A stretch of DNA of 64,000 nt from JABDBL01 sp963845445 (lineage in GTDB: Bacteria > Cyanobacteriota > Vampirovibrionia > Obscuribacterales > Obscuribacteraceae), in the NCBI GenBank assembly GCA_963845445.1, contig CAWJSE010000002.1, forward strand, positions 806,001-870,000. The letters run 5' to 3'. Both the position numbers and the translations under genes were made by a program. The stretch's first letter is position 1. Each line of letters starts with the position of its first letter. The notes below the pieces were generated by a model, which was not told the DNA's origin, searched no databases, and saw only the letters and a program-made list of their open reading frames with translations. Below, in pieces: positions 19,303 through 29,056 of the stretch.

Positions 19303-19989
19303 TCACTCTGTTAACCCTTCCCGCACAGCCTTCACCGCTGCCTGGGTACGGTCATTTACATTCATTTTTGACATTATTGTTTTCAGATGACTTTTTATGG
19401 TATCAACACTCAAAAACAGAACAGAAGCTATTTCTAGATTTGTCTTACCGGCAACTATTAGGTTGAGAACTTCCAACTCTCTCTCAGTCAACGAAAAGGC
19501 AGGTTTAGCGATACTTTTCAACTCGTGAGATTGATCAGTATTGCTCTCGGCAGCGGGGTTTTGACCGGGAAGAATACCCAAAAAATTATCGTAAAGAGAT
19601 GAGTCCACCCATAGGTCACCATTTGCCACACTGTGAATAGCGGACAAAAGTCTTTGATTGCTCACATCTTTAAGGCAATATCCCTTTATTCCCACACCTA
19701 GAGCGGAAGAAACTTCATTCTTACCCATATGAGCTGTGAGTATGATTATTTTTATATGCGGGTGATTAGCCAGTATCATTTTTGAGCTTTCAATACCGTC
19801 AAGCAGCGGCATATAAAAATCCATTACCACCACGTCAGGAGTCACAGCAGCACAAAGAGCTAGGGCCTCTTGTCCGTCGCTAGCTTCTCCAACCAAGACG
19901 ATTTCAGAATCTTGTTCAAGATAAAATTTGAGCCCTGCTCGAGTAATGCCATGATCATCGACGATTAAGACTCGTATTGGATTAGTCAT
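19303..19989 (-). CDS. NarL/FixJ-type response regulator
   Basis: A 228-residue regulator. The receiver domain (1-125) has acidic pocket DDH, phospho-acceptor Asp in VVMDFYMPLLDGIESS, Thr in IILTAHMG and Lys in GYCLKDVS. A linker is followed by a LuxR-type helix-turn-helix (about 165-228: LTEREVL-like LTERELEVLNLIVAGKTN, then SVDTIKSHLKTIMSKMNV). It binds DNA as a dimer when phosphorylated. The cognate kinase is not adjacent; the orphan kinases at 16493 and 23089 are candidates. Intact. Confidence 0.94.
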   Translation of the reverse strand: MTNPIRVLIVDDHGITRAGLKFYLEQDSEIVLVGEASDGQEALALCAAVTPDVVVMDFYMPLLDGIESSKMILANHPHIKIIILTAHMGKNEVSSALGVGIKGYCLKDVSNQRLLSAIHSVANGDLWVDSSLYDNFLGILPGQNPAAESNTDQSHELKSIAKPAFSLTERELEVLNLIVAGKTNLEIASVLFLSVDTIKSHLKTIMSKMNVNDRTQAAVKAVREGLTE

Positions 19990-20280
19990 ATGAGAAGCCG
20001 TGCTATGGATAATTTAGTGGTAATAGCCGCCAATTGTACTATGAATCGTCTTTTACGATAATTACTAAAAGAAAAACCTCAGCGTGTTCTACCCTGTTTA
20101 TATTTATACCATCTTACTCATTTCCAACATCCATAGTTAAAGTGCTAACACTTTTTTAAAAAATCTGCATGAGCATTTTGTACGCCACAGCCCTTGACAA
20201 GATATATGTCCACACCTAACAATCTCTCATGCCGCATCCGAGTTTAGACAAATGGAAAAAGCTCTTACCAGGCATGGGGG

Positions 20281-20748
20281 TCACTGATCAATACGTTGAG
20301 TACTTATTATTATTTCTTCTGCACTCAGTATTGCTGTTTCCATAATATGATCAACTGCAGCACTAGCAATACTCTGGCGAGATGCATCTTCACCAGTAGC
20401 TTTTGCCAAGTCCTTATAGATTCCTTGAACTTGCTCTAATACATGCTCAGGCGCGTCCTCCGCTTTAATCAGCAGATTACTGGCTCGGTTGGACGAAGCA
20501 AGCAATTCATCTAATTTTAGTTGCACAGCTTTGAGACCTTTATTTTGCGCACGCTGTACAATAAAAATATTGAAAAAGCTTATTATGGCAATGAACTCGA
20601 CAATGCTCGAATGCCAATGGGATTTAAATGAGCAAGAGATGGCCCAAATTGCAATTACACCTAATCCCATTAATAAAGCATGTGGGGATCCAAAAAAATG
20701 ATTGAACTTAAGAGTCCAGTGCTCAATAATAATTCTTCGTTTATTCAC
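20281..20748 (-). CDS. Low-affinity iron permease family membrane protein
   Basis: About 155 residues with two hydrophobic segments (SPHALLMGLGVIAIWAIS and SSIVEFIAIISFFNIFIVQ) followed by RAQNKGLKAVQLKLDELL, the signature of the low-affinity iron permease family (PF04120). A longer frame starts at 20790, but a GTG at 20748 has GGAG 8 nt upstream and matches the usual N-terminus, so I prefer it. The family name comes from yeast Fet4; transport by these short bacterial members is not proven. The C-terminal helix is specific to this branch. Confidence 0.8.
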   Translation of the reverse strand: MNKRRIIIEHWTLKFNHFFGSPHALLMGLGVIAIWAISCSFKSHWHSSIVEFIAIISFFNIFIVQRAQNKGLKAVQLKLDELLASSNRASNLLIKAEDAPEHVLEQVQGIYKDLAKATGEDASRQSIASAAVDHIMETAILSAEEIIISTQRIDQ

Positions 20749-20817
20749 ATGACTTTCTCCATACCGAAAAGCATCTATAAAATTGAACAATTTTGTAGTA
20801 TCGCCTGCTCCATCATT

Positions 20818-21618
20818 TTATTTGAGTAATTCCTCATGTGGTTTCAAATCAGAAAAAATTTTGTGCCGATATCTATAGATTTGAATAGCAGCTATTGGGG
20901 TCCCTATAGCCACGCCCAATGCGGTAAATAAGATGGCCAGCAATATCAGGTTTAGTTGATTTTGCACAGATTTCAATGGATTTGCTATATCTATTATTGG
21001 TGCGCGTAATTCCTCAATTGGTTGGCGCATCTGCTCAATCTCAGATTTCATACCTGCTAAATCTTTCCGTACTAATTGGACCTCATTGCGCGTGTCACCA
21101 AGACTCGACTGCATTTTTGCAATTTGCTGATTAGTATCACTTACTTTGTCTTCCAGTTTCAACATCGGTGGTTGTAGTGCTGCAATTGGCCCCTCTAATT
21201 TCATTATTTGTTGTTCAAGCTTTATACTCATACCCTCCAGATTTTCCACCGGACGCAATAATCTCTTTATAGGATGAAACCCTTTAATTGGTGGCTGTTC
21301 CGGTGGCTCAAGGTCCTTCTCGCTAACCTTCACACCGGGAACCTGATTGACGGTATTAACTAGCCGCTTAGTATCTTCCAGAGGTATTGAATTACTATTC
21401 TGGGCAGTAGCATCTGTCTCATTTAATTTTTGACCCTCTGCTACATTTGCATTTTTAGCTGCTTGTTTATTGGCCATTTCGTTTTCATTGAGTAGGCTGG
21501 CATTTGCCTTTGGTAATAGATTAACTACGATAAGCAATACTAGAAGCAAATATAGACCATGCAGAAGGGGAGGCTTACTAAATTCTCTTGGATAACAAAC
21601 TTCTCTCATCTTATTCAC
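20818..21618 (-). CDS. Membrane-anchored coiled-coil protein
   Basis: A 266-residue protein with an N-terminal hydrophobic segment (LHGLYLLLVLLIVVNLLP, signal anchor or signal peptide), a Pro-rich stretch, a long coiled coil (about 125-215, QQIAKMQSSLGDTRNEVQ) and a C-terminal transmembrane helix (LILLAILFTALGVAIGTPI) with a short basic tail. The coiled coil thus probably lies in the periplasm. No family recognised. It precedes the low-affinity iron permease gene in the same direction, with a gap of about 70 bp. Confidence 0.75.
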   Translation of the reverse strand: MNKMREVCYPREFSKPPLLHGLYLLLVLLIVVNLLPKANASLLNENEMANKQAAKNANVAEGQKLNETDATAQNSNSIPLEDTKRLVNTVNQVPGVKVSEKDLEPPEQPPIKGFHPIKRLLRPVENLEGMSIKLEQQIMKLEGPIAALQPPMLKLEDKVSDTNQQIAKMQSSLGDTRNEVQLVRKDLAGMKSEIEQMRQPIEELRAPIIDIANPLKSVQNQLNLILLAILFTALGVAIGTPIAAIQIYRYRHKIFSDLKPHEELLK

Positions 21619-21763
21619 CTACACTTTGTTCTTGCAAGATTTTCCTCAGCACTGAATCTTACTATTTGTCGTTGCTTGATCGTCTATTTTTTAATCATTC
21701 CAAGATCATCTTAACAAGGAAATCAGCTACAAATCACAACTTGTGCCATATATAGCCAATTAG

Positions 21764-21798
21764 ACCCACTCGGGTAAAGGAAAGTACCCGATTGGGTG
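21764..21798. promoter_or_regulatory. Two adjacent palindrome-like ACCC-N4-GGGT sites
   Basis: The sites read ACCCACTCGGGT and, 10 bp later, ACCCGATTGGGT. They lie about 160 bp before the BON-domain gene. A perfect version with the same core (ACCCGATCGGGT) occurs at 31959-31980 upstream of another stress-like gene group. They are plausible operators of a shared dimeric regulator (inference). Confidence 0.45.
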
Positions 21799-21956
21799 AT
21801 GAATTTGATTGCCAATAATTCCATATTGCTGTTGTAGGATGCCAGCGAAAATATAATCCCTGAGAGCATTTTATGAAGGAACATTTTTCCCGTCCAATCA
21901 ATACTATCTTTTAAGTGAGGCATTAGTATATGTTGAAGTTGAAGAAAGGAGCAATT

Positions 21957-22334
21957 ATGAAAGCAAATCATTTGACCATTCTCATAGCAGCAGCCTTTTA
22001 TGGAAATCTGCAACACTATGCAGCAGCTAGCCCAACCTATAATGCGGATAATACTGCCGAGAATGTTCGTGACCGTAATGGACAAGAAGTAACACCGCAA
22101 GACCAATCGAATCGAAAATCAGCCATACGGACAACGGCGGCATTGCGGAAGGCCATCATGCACACCAAGGGTCTATCGGTAAACGCCCAAAACATCAAGA
22201 TCATTGATAAAAATGGCTGTGTAACTTTGCGTGGTCCGGTTGATACCGAACAAGAAAAATTAATTATTGAAGATCTAGCTCGTCAACACTGTGGCGACAA
22301 ATTTAGAAGTGAACTTGAAATAAAAACACAATAA
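21957..22334 (+). CDS. Secreted BON-domain protein
   Basis: The 125-residue product has a signal peptide (MKANHLTILIAAAFYGNLQHYAAA) and a C-terminal BON domain (about 55-125; RKAIMHTKGLSVNAQNIKII, DKNGCVTLRGPVDTEQEK). BON domains bind lipid or envelope surfaces, as in OsmY-type stress proteins. The start is the ATG at 21957, preceded by AAAGGAG (21946-21952). It probably forms an operon with the GlsB/YeaQ-like gene 14 bp downstream. Palindromic sites upstream may regulate it. Confidence 0.85.
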   Translation: MKANHLTILIAAAFYGNLQHYAAASPTYNADNTAENVRDRNGQEVTPQDQSNRKSAIRTTAALRKAIMHTKGLSVNAQNIKIIDKNGCVTLRGPVDTEQEKLIIEDLARQHCGDKFRSELEIKTQ

Positions 22335-22348
22335 TGAGGTGAATTATT

Positions 22349-22615
22349 ATGTCTATACTAGGATTTGTTTTATTTTTAATTGTGGCAGCTGTCTGCGCAG
22401 GTATTGGAGAAATGCTGGTACCGAATGTAATACCAGGCGGATTTTTTACTTCCGCAGTAGTGGGTATAATTGGTGCCTGGATTGGTAGTAGTTTAATGGG
22501 AAACATGGGACCAGCCCTAGCCGGCATCCCAATCTTACCCGCCATTGTGGGCTCGGCCCTATTCGTTTTCATTCTCTCATTAGGCTTTCGAGGATTTCGA
22601 AACCGGGCAGTTTAA
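22349..22615 (+). CDS. GlsB/YeaQ/YmgE family membrane protein
   Basis: An 88-residue, three-helix membrane protein with the family pattern GEMLVPNVIPGGFFTSAVVG and IGAWIGSSLMG. The family ('transglycosylase-associated') is made of small Gly-rich inner-membrane proteins often induced by general stress; biochemical function is not established. A GAGGTG ribosome site precedes the ATG. Followed by a hairpin at 22625-22660. Confidence 0.9.
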   Translation: MSILGFVLFLIVAAVCAGIGEMLVPNVIPGGFFTSAVVGIIGAWIGSSLMGNMGPALAGIPILPAIVGSALFVFILSLGFRGFRNRAV

Positions 22616-22624
22616 CTTAAATCC

Positions 22625-22660
22625 AAAGCGTCAATGATCGGGCAAAATTATTGACGCTTT
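22625..22660 (+). terminator. Stem-loop after the GlsB-like gene
   Basis: Perfect 11-bp stem (AAAGCGTCAAT / ATTGACGCTTT) with a 14-nt loop, 10 bp after the stop. No long T run follows, so it may be a weak terminator or an mRNA-stabilising hairpin. Confidence 0.55.
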
Positions 22661-22753
22661 GAGTACACCAGCTCATTGTAATATTAGAAACTCCACTTTA
22701 AGCTTCTTTTAGGATAAATTATTCGGTACAGTCATCATTCAGGGGAAGAAGAT

Positions 22754-22945
22754 ATGACTAATACCGTAGCACAAAAGCATAAGAAGCCAGCAGTACCCTA
22801 TGAACAAGCTGCTAAAATCCACGAGAAGGGGAATCATTAAAAAGCAGCTCATCATCATACATCCGCAAGAGGCCATCATGCACCAGCTGAGGAATGTTGT
22901 AACGAAGCAAGTAAATCGTACGCCAAAGAGCACGGAAAAGACTAG
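22754..22945 (+). pseudogene. Small His-rich protein gene with in-frame stop
   Basis: A ribosome-site-like AGGGGAAGA precedes ATG 22754. The frame reads 28 codons (MTNTVAQKHKKPAVPYEQAA..., ending GNH), then TAA at 22838-22840. It continues in the same frame for 34 coherent codons (KAAHHHTSARGHHAPAEECC...YAKEHGKD) to TAG at 22943-22945. The combined 62 residues match a widespread family of short His/Ala-rich cytoplasmic proteins, where GNHEKAAHH is usual, so GAA to TAA is the likely change. A single-base nonsense mutation or a sequencing error explains it; function of the family is unknown. Confidence 0.6.
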
Positions 22946-23088
22946 CTCGCGCTCAGCTCGCACCGAGGCAATGTACAACAGACGTTGTTATCCTTGCCTT
23001 TTGTGTTTTGACCCCTCGCCGAGTACCCAATCAAAGCATCTGATTATTAACATTAGAAGTATGACCGGCGCTAGCTGTCGGGGTCATT

Positions 23089-24914
23089 ATGCTTCGTGAC
23101 AGAATGCTGCAAGGCGACCCGGTATTGTTGTGGACTACGATTCTAAGCGGCATAGCGATGGCATTAGCCTGCCTGATGATTTTTGTCTTTTTAAGATATT
23201 TTCTCCATCATAGAAAAGAGAAGTTCGAGTCCCTGATGTTTGAACTGATAGGCTTATTCTTTTTAGTATTGGGAGTCTTGCAAATAGCAAGAATTTGGAA
23301 CCTATATCAGCCTATTTATTGGATAAAAACTTCATTGGAAGTGGCCAGCGCGATTTTGGCTTTGCTCAGCACAGCAGCTCTCTGGAGGCTACTGTCAAGA
23401 GCTCTTGCATTCAAAAGGACCGAAGACTTAGAAACAGTCAATCAGCACTTACGCGAGACCGAAAAGCATTTTCAATTATTAGTATCGGGTATAGACGACT
23501 ATGCAATCTATATGATTGATCCTGAAGGCACGGTAATGACCTGGAATGATGGTGCCGAAAATTTCAAAGGCTATAAAGCTAACGAAATAATTGGTAAGAA
23601 TTTTTCCTGTTTTTTCCGCCCAGAAGATAGAGAAGTAGGAAAGCCACAGCAACAACTAGAAATAGCCAAAAAAAATGGCCGTTTTGAAGGAGAAGCTCTA
23701 CGTGTGCGCAAGGATGGAAGCCACTTCTGGGCCGAAATAATCATGACTTCTATTTATGATGAGAATGGAAAATTAACCGGATTCGCCAAAGTAACTCGTG
23801 ATATTACACAAAAGAAGCAAGCTGCTAAAAGTTTTGAAGAACTAGTGTCTTTATTGGACTTATCCAATGACGCAATTATAATGCGTGATTTGAACGGTAC
23901 AATTAAATACTGGAATACTGGCGCCCAAAAACTTTATGGTTATGACAAAGAGCAAGCAAATGGGAAAATATCTCACGATCTGTTAAAGACTGAGTTTCCA
24001 AAACCTTTACCCGAGATAGAACATGACATAATTACACAAAAGCGTTGGGATGGTGAACTTATTCACCGCCATAAGGATGGTCATCGAGTAATAGTGGAAA
24101 GCCGGCACACGCTTAAAACCAATGAGCAAGGAGTGCCTTTGGGAGTGCTAGAAATAAATACTGATATTACCATTCGTAGTAAAGCAGAAGAAAGACAACG
24201 TGCCTTGGCCGAAATGGAGCGCCTAAACACTGATTTAGAACAATTTGCCTCTATAGCTTCGCATGATCTGCAAGAGCCCTTGCGAGCCATTGCGGGCTGC
24301 TTACATATCTTAGAAAAGACACATAAGGGACGTTTAGATAGTAACGCCGAGCAACTCATTCATTATGCAGTGGACGGAGCGCAGCGCATGCGGACACTAA
24401 TTAATGATCTCTCTCTCTATCTAGAGTTAGCCGCGAACAAATGATCATCTCAACCATAGATACGCAAAAGCTTTTGGAGCAGGTAGTAATCAACTTGGCA
24501 GCAGCGATAAACGAAAACGATGTTATTATCACGCCAGCTTCTATGCCCATCCTCTATGCCAACAGCACATTGCTCACTTTGCTATTTCAAAATTTGATTA
24601 GCAACGCTATTAAATTCCGCAGTAGCAAAGCGCCTAAGATTCTTATTGAAACCGCTCGGGAAAATGGACATTGGTTATTTTCTGTCACAGACAATGGTAT
24701 TGGCTTCGACCAAGCATATGCCGAACAAATTTTTCAACCCTTTAAGCGACTACATAGCAAAGACAAATATCCTGGTAATGGCATAGGATTACCCATTTGC
24801 AAAAAAATTGTCGAGCGCCACGGAGGTAAGATTTGGGCAACCTCGCAAACAGGAGAAGGTACTACATTCCATTTTTCTATTCCTGCTATCGAGAAGGTGA
24901 CACATGAGAACTAA
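23089..24914 (+). CDS. Membrane PAS-PAS histidine kinase, frameshifted between HisKA and ATPase
   Basis: The kinase begins with about three transmembrane segments (residues 10-105), then two PAS domains (about 128-245 and 250-365; GIDDYAIYMIDPEGTVMTWN, SNDAIIMRDLNGTIKYWN), and a HisKA helix (ASHDLQEPLRAIAG). The frame stops at 24444. The ATPase part (NLISNAIKF, DNGIGF, GNGIGLPICKKIVERH) follows in another frame from 24441. The break lies at a CT-repeat near 24411-24420; adding one base restores the canonical D-L-L-S-L-S-R-V-S hinge. It overlaps the response regulator at 24904, so the pair is one two-component unit. Either a true split or frameshift mutation, or a sequence error. Confidence 0.85.
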
Positions 24915-25347
24915 ACTATTGCAGCCGAAGAATATTTTGTTGGTGGAAGACAATCCTGCCGATATTCTTCTTACCAAGCAAGCTCTAAGCTACGCTGAAA
25001 TTGCCCATAACTTGCATACTGTTACTAACGGGCTAGAGGCGTTGGCTTTCTTAGAGAACAGAGAGGAATTTGAAAATTCTCCTCGTCCCGATCTGATTTT
25101 GCTTGATTTAAATCTACCCATTAAAGATGGTCGCAAAGTCTTGGAGGAATTGAAGACACACCAAAGTCTGCGTTCCATTCCGGTTTTAATCTTAACCACT
25201 TCAGAGCAAGAGGAAGACATAAGAAGAGCCTATCACTTAAATGCGAATAGCTACATAGTCAAACCTATAGACTTTGACCAATTTTGCAATATCATAAAAT
25301 GCATAGAAAACTATTGGTTCAACATTGCAGAATTACCAACCTATTAA
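24904..25347 (+). CDS. Rcp1-like single-domain response regulator
   Basis: A 147-residue receiver without output domain: LLVEDNPADILL (acidic pocket), phospho-acceptor Asp in DLILLDLNLPIKDGRKVL, Thr pair in LILTTSEQEED, and Lys in NSYIVKPIDFDQF. The extended loop after the first helix and the DLNLPxxDGR motif are typical of the Rcp1 family that pairs with phytochrome-type kinases. Its start overlaps the 3' end of the kinase gene by 11 bp, supporting co-translation and partnership. Confidence 0.93.
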   Translation: MRTKLLQPKNILLVEDNPADILLTKQALSYAEIAHNLHTVTNGLEALAFLENREEFENSPRPDLILLDLNLPIKDGRKVLEELKTHQSLRSIPVLILTTSEQEEDIRRAYHLNANSYIVKPIDFDQFCNIIKCIENYWFNIAELPTY

Positions 25348-25567
25348 TGCGGCAAATTTCGCAAACATTATGAGAGCCCGCTATATTAAACGAGCTATTT
25401 TAAGGCAAATTATAAAATAAGCGAACTTAGAGCAATCAATATATCTAAGCTTACTGGACCGCATACCAATTCTTGCGCACTTATTATGTAAGCGTTCCAT
25501 AAAGCACAGCTTTTCAGAAATTTCTGTTTAAGGTAAAACAGAGCTGCATGGTAATGGAGCGATAGAA

Positions 25568-25933
25568 ATGGTTGGTGGCATTATTGACGTAAACAAAGAG
25601 AATCGCTGGCGAGAGATACTTCAACAGCAAAGGCTCAGCGGCAAGAGTCAGGCAGAATTCTGCAAAGAGCACCAGCTAATTCCACATCAATTTTCATATT
25701 GGAAAAAAGCATTATTCAAGCGTGATAGCAGTCAGCATAAATCAGTCAAGAAAAAACAAAACAATCCTGGCTTTGTCTCTCTAAAATTATCTCAGCCTGT
25801 TGAATCAACCAGCAGAAACAATATTTCTTCTTTTGAGCAAATAGAAATAAGCAAAATTGTTGTGCGCATGTCTGTCACTGATAAAGCTGCATTGGCTTGT
25901 GTGCTTCGGTCACTGGATATGGCAGGATGCTAA
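25568..25933 (+). CDS. tnpA: IS66 TnpA-type accessory protein
   Basis: A 121-residue protein with the helix-turn-helix region of IS66 OrfA (NRWREILQQQRLSGKSQAEF, then HQLIPHQFSYWKKAL). Required with TnpB and TnpC for IS66 transposition, probably by binding the ends. It is coupled to tnpB, whose ATG (25927) lies just before this stop (25931-25933). Confidence 0.9.
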   Translation: MVGGIIDVNKENRWREILQQQRLSGKSQAEFCKEHQLIPHQFSYWKKALFKRDSSQHKSVKKKQNNPGFVSLKLSQPVESTSRNNISSFEQIEISKIVVRMSVTDKAALACVLRSLDMAGC

Positions 25934-26289
25934 GTGCCGTCTCTTCCCAGTTGAGGATTTTTCTTTGTACTGAACCAACTGACATGCGCAGGAGTTTTAA
26001 TACTCTGTGCAGCTTGGTTAGAAAATCTTTAATGCTTGACCCATTGTCCGGTCATCTTTACGTTTTTAGAAACCAGCGTGGCGATAGGCTAAAAGTACTT
26101 TATTGGGATTCGGATGGCTTTGCTATCTGGTATAAACAGCTCCAGCGCGGTACTTTCCAATTTCCGGATATAAAAAATATAACTGCTGCTGGCGTTGAGA
26201 TTGACCATTCAACACTTAGAATGATCCTTGATGGTATTGATTTAAGCACAATAAAGCGTAACGAACGTTTTAAAATGTCTATTGCTTAA
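25927..26289 (+). CDS. tnpB: IS66 TnpB-type accessory protein
   Basis: About 120 residues with the well-conserved IS66 Orf2 pattern: RIFLCTEPTDMRRSFNTLCS, SGHLYVFRNQRGDRLKVLYW and DGFAIWYKQLQRGTF. A longer open frame exists upstream, but the ATG at 25927 overlaps the tnpA stop, the usual arrangement in this family. Biochemical role not established. Intact. Confidence 0.93.
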   Translation: MLSAVSSQLRIFLCTEPTDMRRSFNTLCSLVRKSLMLDPLSGHLYVFRNQRGDRLKVLYWDSDGFAIWYKQLQRGTFQFPDIKNITAAGVEIDHSTLRMILDGIDLSTIKRNERFKMSIA

Positions 26290-26347
26290 TTGATACCATT
26301 CACAGTGGCAGTATAATAGACGTGTCTCCGGTAATAATACTATTATA

Positions 26348-27647
26348 ATGACTGTCGACGAATTACCTAAAGATTTAGAACTTTGCCATCAGCTAATCCT
26401 AAAATTGGCAGCTGATAATGAAAAACTTGGTCGCAGACTGCAAGAATTACTGAGAAATAAATACGGAAGAAAATCCGAGACAATACTCCTGGACAGCTTA
26501 ATCTATTTGCTCAAGAAATACTTGCTGAATTTCGCCACGCATCTGCTGAAGTGGCAGCAAATATTCCCGCTGTTGCTAAAGAAAGAAAGCAAGGCGGTGG
26601 TGGTCGCAATATCAATCGCACCGAATTGCCTGTAGACACTAGAGAATACAAACTGGCAGAAGAACAATTGCCTTGTCCTGAATGCAAACAACCAAGAGCT
26701 GAGATCGGATATGAATCTTCCCAAGAACTGGAATTTGTTCCTGCCACTTTTAAAATCATTAAGCACGTGCAAGCAAAATATGCCTGTAAAAATTGCAAGG
26801 AACAGGTCGTCCTGGCTCCTAGAACCGATATCCAGCCAATTGAAAAAGGCATGCCTGGCTTTGGTCTTTTAGCACAAATAATCACCAGTAAATATGTAGA
26901 CCATTTGCCACTCTACCGGCAAGAACAGATTTACTGGAGGCAAGGTGCTGATATCGCACGATCAAGTATGTGCCGCTGGCTAACTGTTTGCGCTGAAAAG
27001 CTAAAGCCAATCGTAGAACAGATGAAGGAGAAAGTTTTACAATCTAGAATCATTAATGCTGATGAAACACCAGTGAAATTTCTTAAGCCCGGAGCTGGCA
27101 AAGCACCAACCGGATACGTCTGGACATATATAGGTGATAGCGAAAATCCATATGTGATTTTTGATTTTCAGTCCAGCCGAAGCGGCGAGGCACCAAAACA
27201 ATTTCTTGGCGATTACCAGGGCTATCTACAGACAGATGCTTACACAGGATATAACGGATTGCATAAAACAGGCAGAGTGATTCCCGTAGCATGCTTTGCC
27301 CATGCACGCAGATATTTTGAAAAATCGCTCAATAGCAATAAATATCTGGCAGAACTAGCGCTGGCAAAAATAGCTATTCTCTATCAAATTGAAAAGGATA
27401 CTAAAGACTTGACCAGTGAAGAACGAAAAATTATCCGAGAAAGAGAATCTGTACCCCGCCTGAAAGAAATGCATCAATGGCTCAAGTCAACTCAGCATAC
27501 TGTATTACCTAAAAGCCCAATTGGAGAAGCTATTGCTTATTCCTTAAGCAATTGGGATAAACTTTACAGATATACAGAACAGGGATTTATTTCCATAGAC
27601 AATAATTTAGCCGAAAACAGCCTGCGACTAATTGCATTAGGCAGAAA
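26348..27647 (+). pseudogene. tnpC: IS66 TnpC transposase, 5' part (frameshifted, then interrupted)
   Basis: The first frame (26348 on) gives the N-terminal region up to LLRNKYGRKSETI. Near 26485-26490 one base is missing, and the protein continues in the next frame as GQLNLFAQEILAEFRHASA. Zinc-ribbon Cys (CPECK, CKNC) and the DDE residues (INADETPVKF, QTDAYTGYNG, DNNLAENSLR) are present. Coding agreement ends at LIALGR, where the RIT element begins after CAGAAA (27642-27647). The final part resumes at 31153. Not functional as it stands. Confidence 0.9.
27642..27647 (+). repeat. Left CAGAAA junction of the RIT element
   Basis: CAGAAA here and at 31147-31152 flank the RIT element directly. 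Joining the sequence before 27648 to that from 31153 gives codons for L-G-R-K-N-W-M-F, the conserved IS66 TnpC sequence, in frame. So one copy is a duplication or crossover core made during insertion. Confidence 0.8.
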
Positions 27648-27656
27648 TTATGCTGA

Positions 27657-27669
27657 GTTGGCGATTATG
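27657..27669 (+). repeat. RIT left terminal inverted repeat
   Basis: GTTGGCGATTATG; exact inverted partner at 31134-31146. Lies 9 bp inside the CAGAAA junction. Confidence 0.85.
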
Positions 27670-27791
27670 TCCAGTTATGTACATAGGAACCAGGAATTGA
27701 GTGGGCTGAGTCATTACTCAATTGCCTGCTGAACTTTGCATAATAAAAAATGATTTCCTAATAGAGCTAATTACTCTAATAGGAGAATAAA

Positions 27792-29056
27792 ATGTTAGAA
27801 GATTTATTGATGTCGAGCATTGCTCGCCGTGACTGGATTGTTTTTGGCCTTTTTCTATTATTGCCTCACCATATATCGAATATCTGCATGGTTTGCGATA
27901 TGCAGAACAGACCACCATTCGTACTTATTTAAAAGAATTGGCTCATTTTGCCTATTGGGCAAAGTCAGAGGGCTTGGGTATCACAAAGATAGATGCGGCT
28001 GTAGTAGATCGGTTCTTAAAGTTTCACTTATCATCATGTACTTGTCCACCGCCTCGCAGATGCCATGTGCCTGACGCTCGGGCAGCGTTGAAGCATTTAC
28101 TAATTGTTATGCAGTTAAATGGGTTTGCTTGTGCTACTGCCACCGAGCAACCAACACCAATCACAGTTGAGCTTGAGAGCTTTCGCCACTATCTTTTAAA
28201 TACTTGTGGTACTGCGTTGTCTACGTGTGAAAATCGCATGTCGCACATTCATAGCTTTCTCATTTGCTATTTCAAGACAGGGGCTGTGGATCCTGCAAAG
28301 CTAGCACCGGAGAATGTTGAAGGGTTTGTGATGGGCTTTGCCAAACGATGGAGTCCAGCATCTCTTAAAGCAATCCGCACCAGCCTGCGAAGCTACTTTC
28401 GGTTTAGAGCTTTAATGGGTGACGAAGTGCAGGCACTAGAAGCAGCACTGCCTGTAATGGCTAATTGGAAGCAGTCGATGCCACCAAATGGTCTCAGTAA
28501 GGTGCAGTTGGATACATTTTTACAGGCATTTGACCTATCGAAACCGACCGAGCAGCGAGATTATGCTATGGCACGCTGCTTAGTTGATTCTGGGTTGCGT
28601 GGTCATGAAGTAGCACAATTAGACCTCGAGTCATTAGATTGGCGAGCATCGATAGTCACTTTAACCGGTACTAAAGGTCGTTGCACCCAGCAATTGCCAC
28701 TGCCTTGCCAAACTGGTAAAGCAATTGCTCAATATTTACGTCATGGTCGCCCAAAAACAAATAACCGTGCTTTATTTGTGCGACATGTTGCTCCTTTCGA
28801 TAAACCTCTTTGCGTTGCTGCTATTCGGAGTTCTATGACTCGTGCCTTTGTTCGTTGTGGTTTAGGTGATCAATTTTGTGGCACTCATGTATTTCGACAT
28901 ACAGTAGCTATTCGGTTGCAGCAGTCTGGATCATCACTAAAAGAAATAGCTGACGTGTTACGCCACAAGAGTTTAGAAACAACAACTATTTATGCCAGGT
29001 CCGACCTACAAGCATTGCAAACAGTGGCATTGTGTTGGCCAGGGAGGCAATCATGA
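27792..29056 (+). CDS. ritA: RIT tyrosine recombinase A (probable frameshift near 5' end)
   Basis: Tyrosine recombinases cut and rejoin DNA through a covalent 3'-phosphotyrosine. Catalytic residues are present: Arg in VDSGLRGHEVAQL, HxxR in THVFRHTVAIRL, and Tyr in ETTTIYARSD. The best start is ATG 27792 (AGGAGA upstream, MLEDLLMSSIARRDWIV). One base is missing from the T run near 27840-27846; after it the frame gives SPYIEYLHGLRYAEQ and continues without break to 29056. The stop overlaps the next start (ATGA). Frameshift may be a sequencing error. Confidence 0.85.

Noticed and set aside
21723..22106. 127-codon minus-strand open frame
   Set aside because: It lies across the control region and opposite the start of the BON-domain gene, has no ribosome site, and its protein is Cys/Ile-rich without recognisable pattern.
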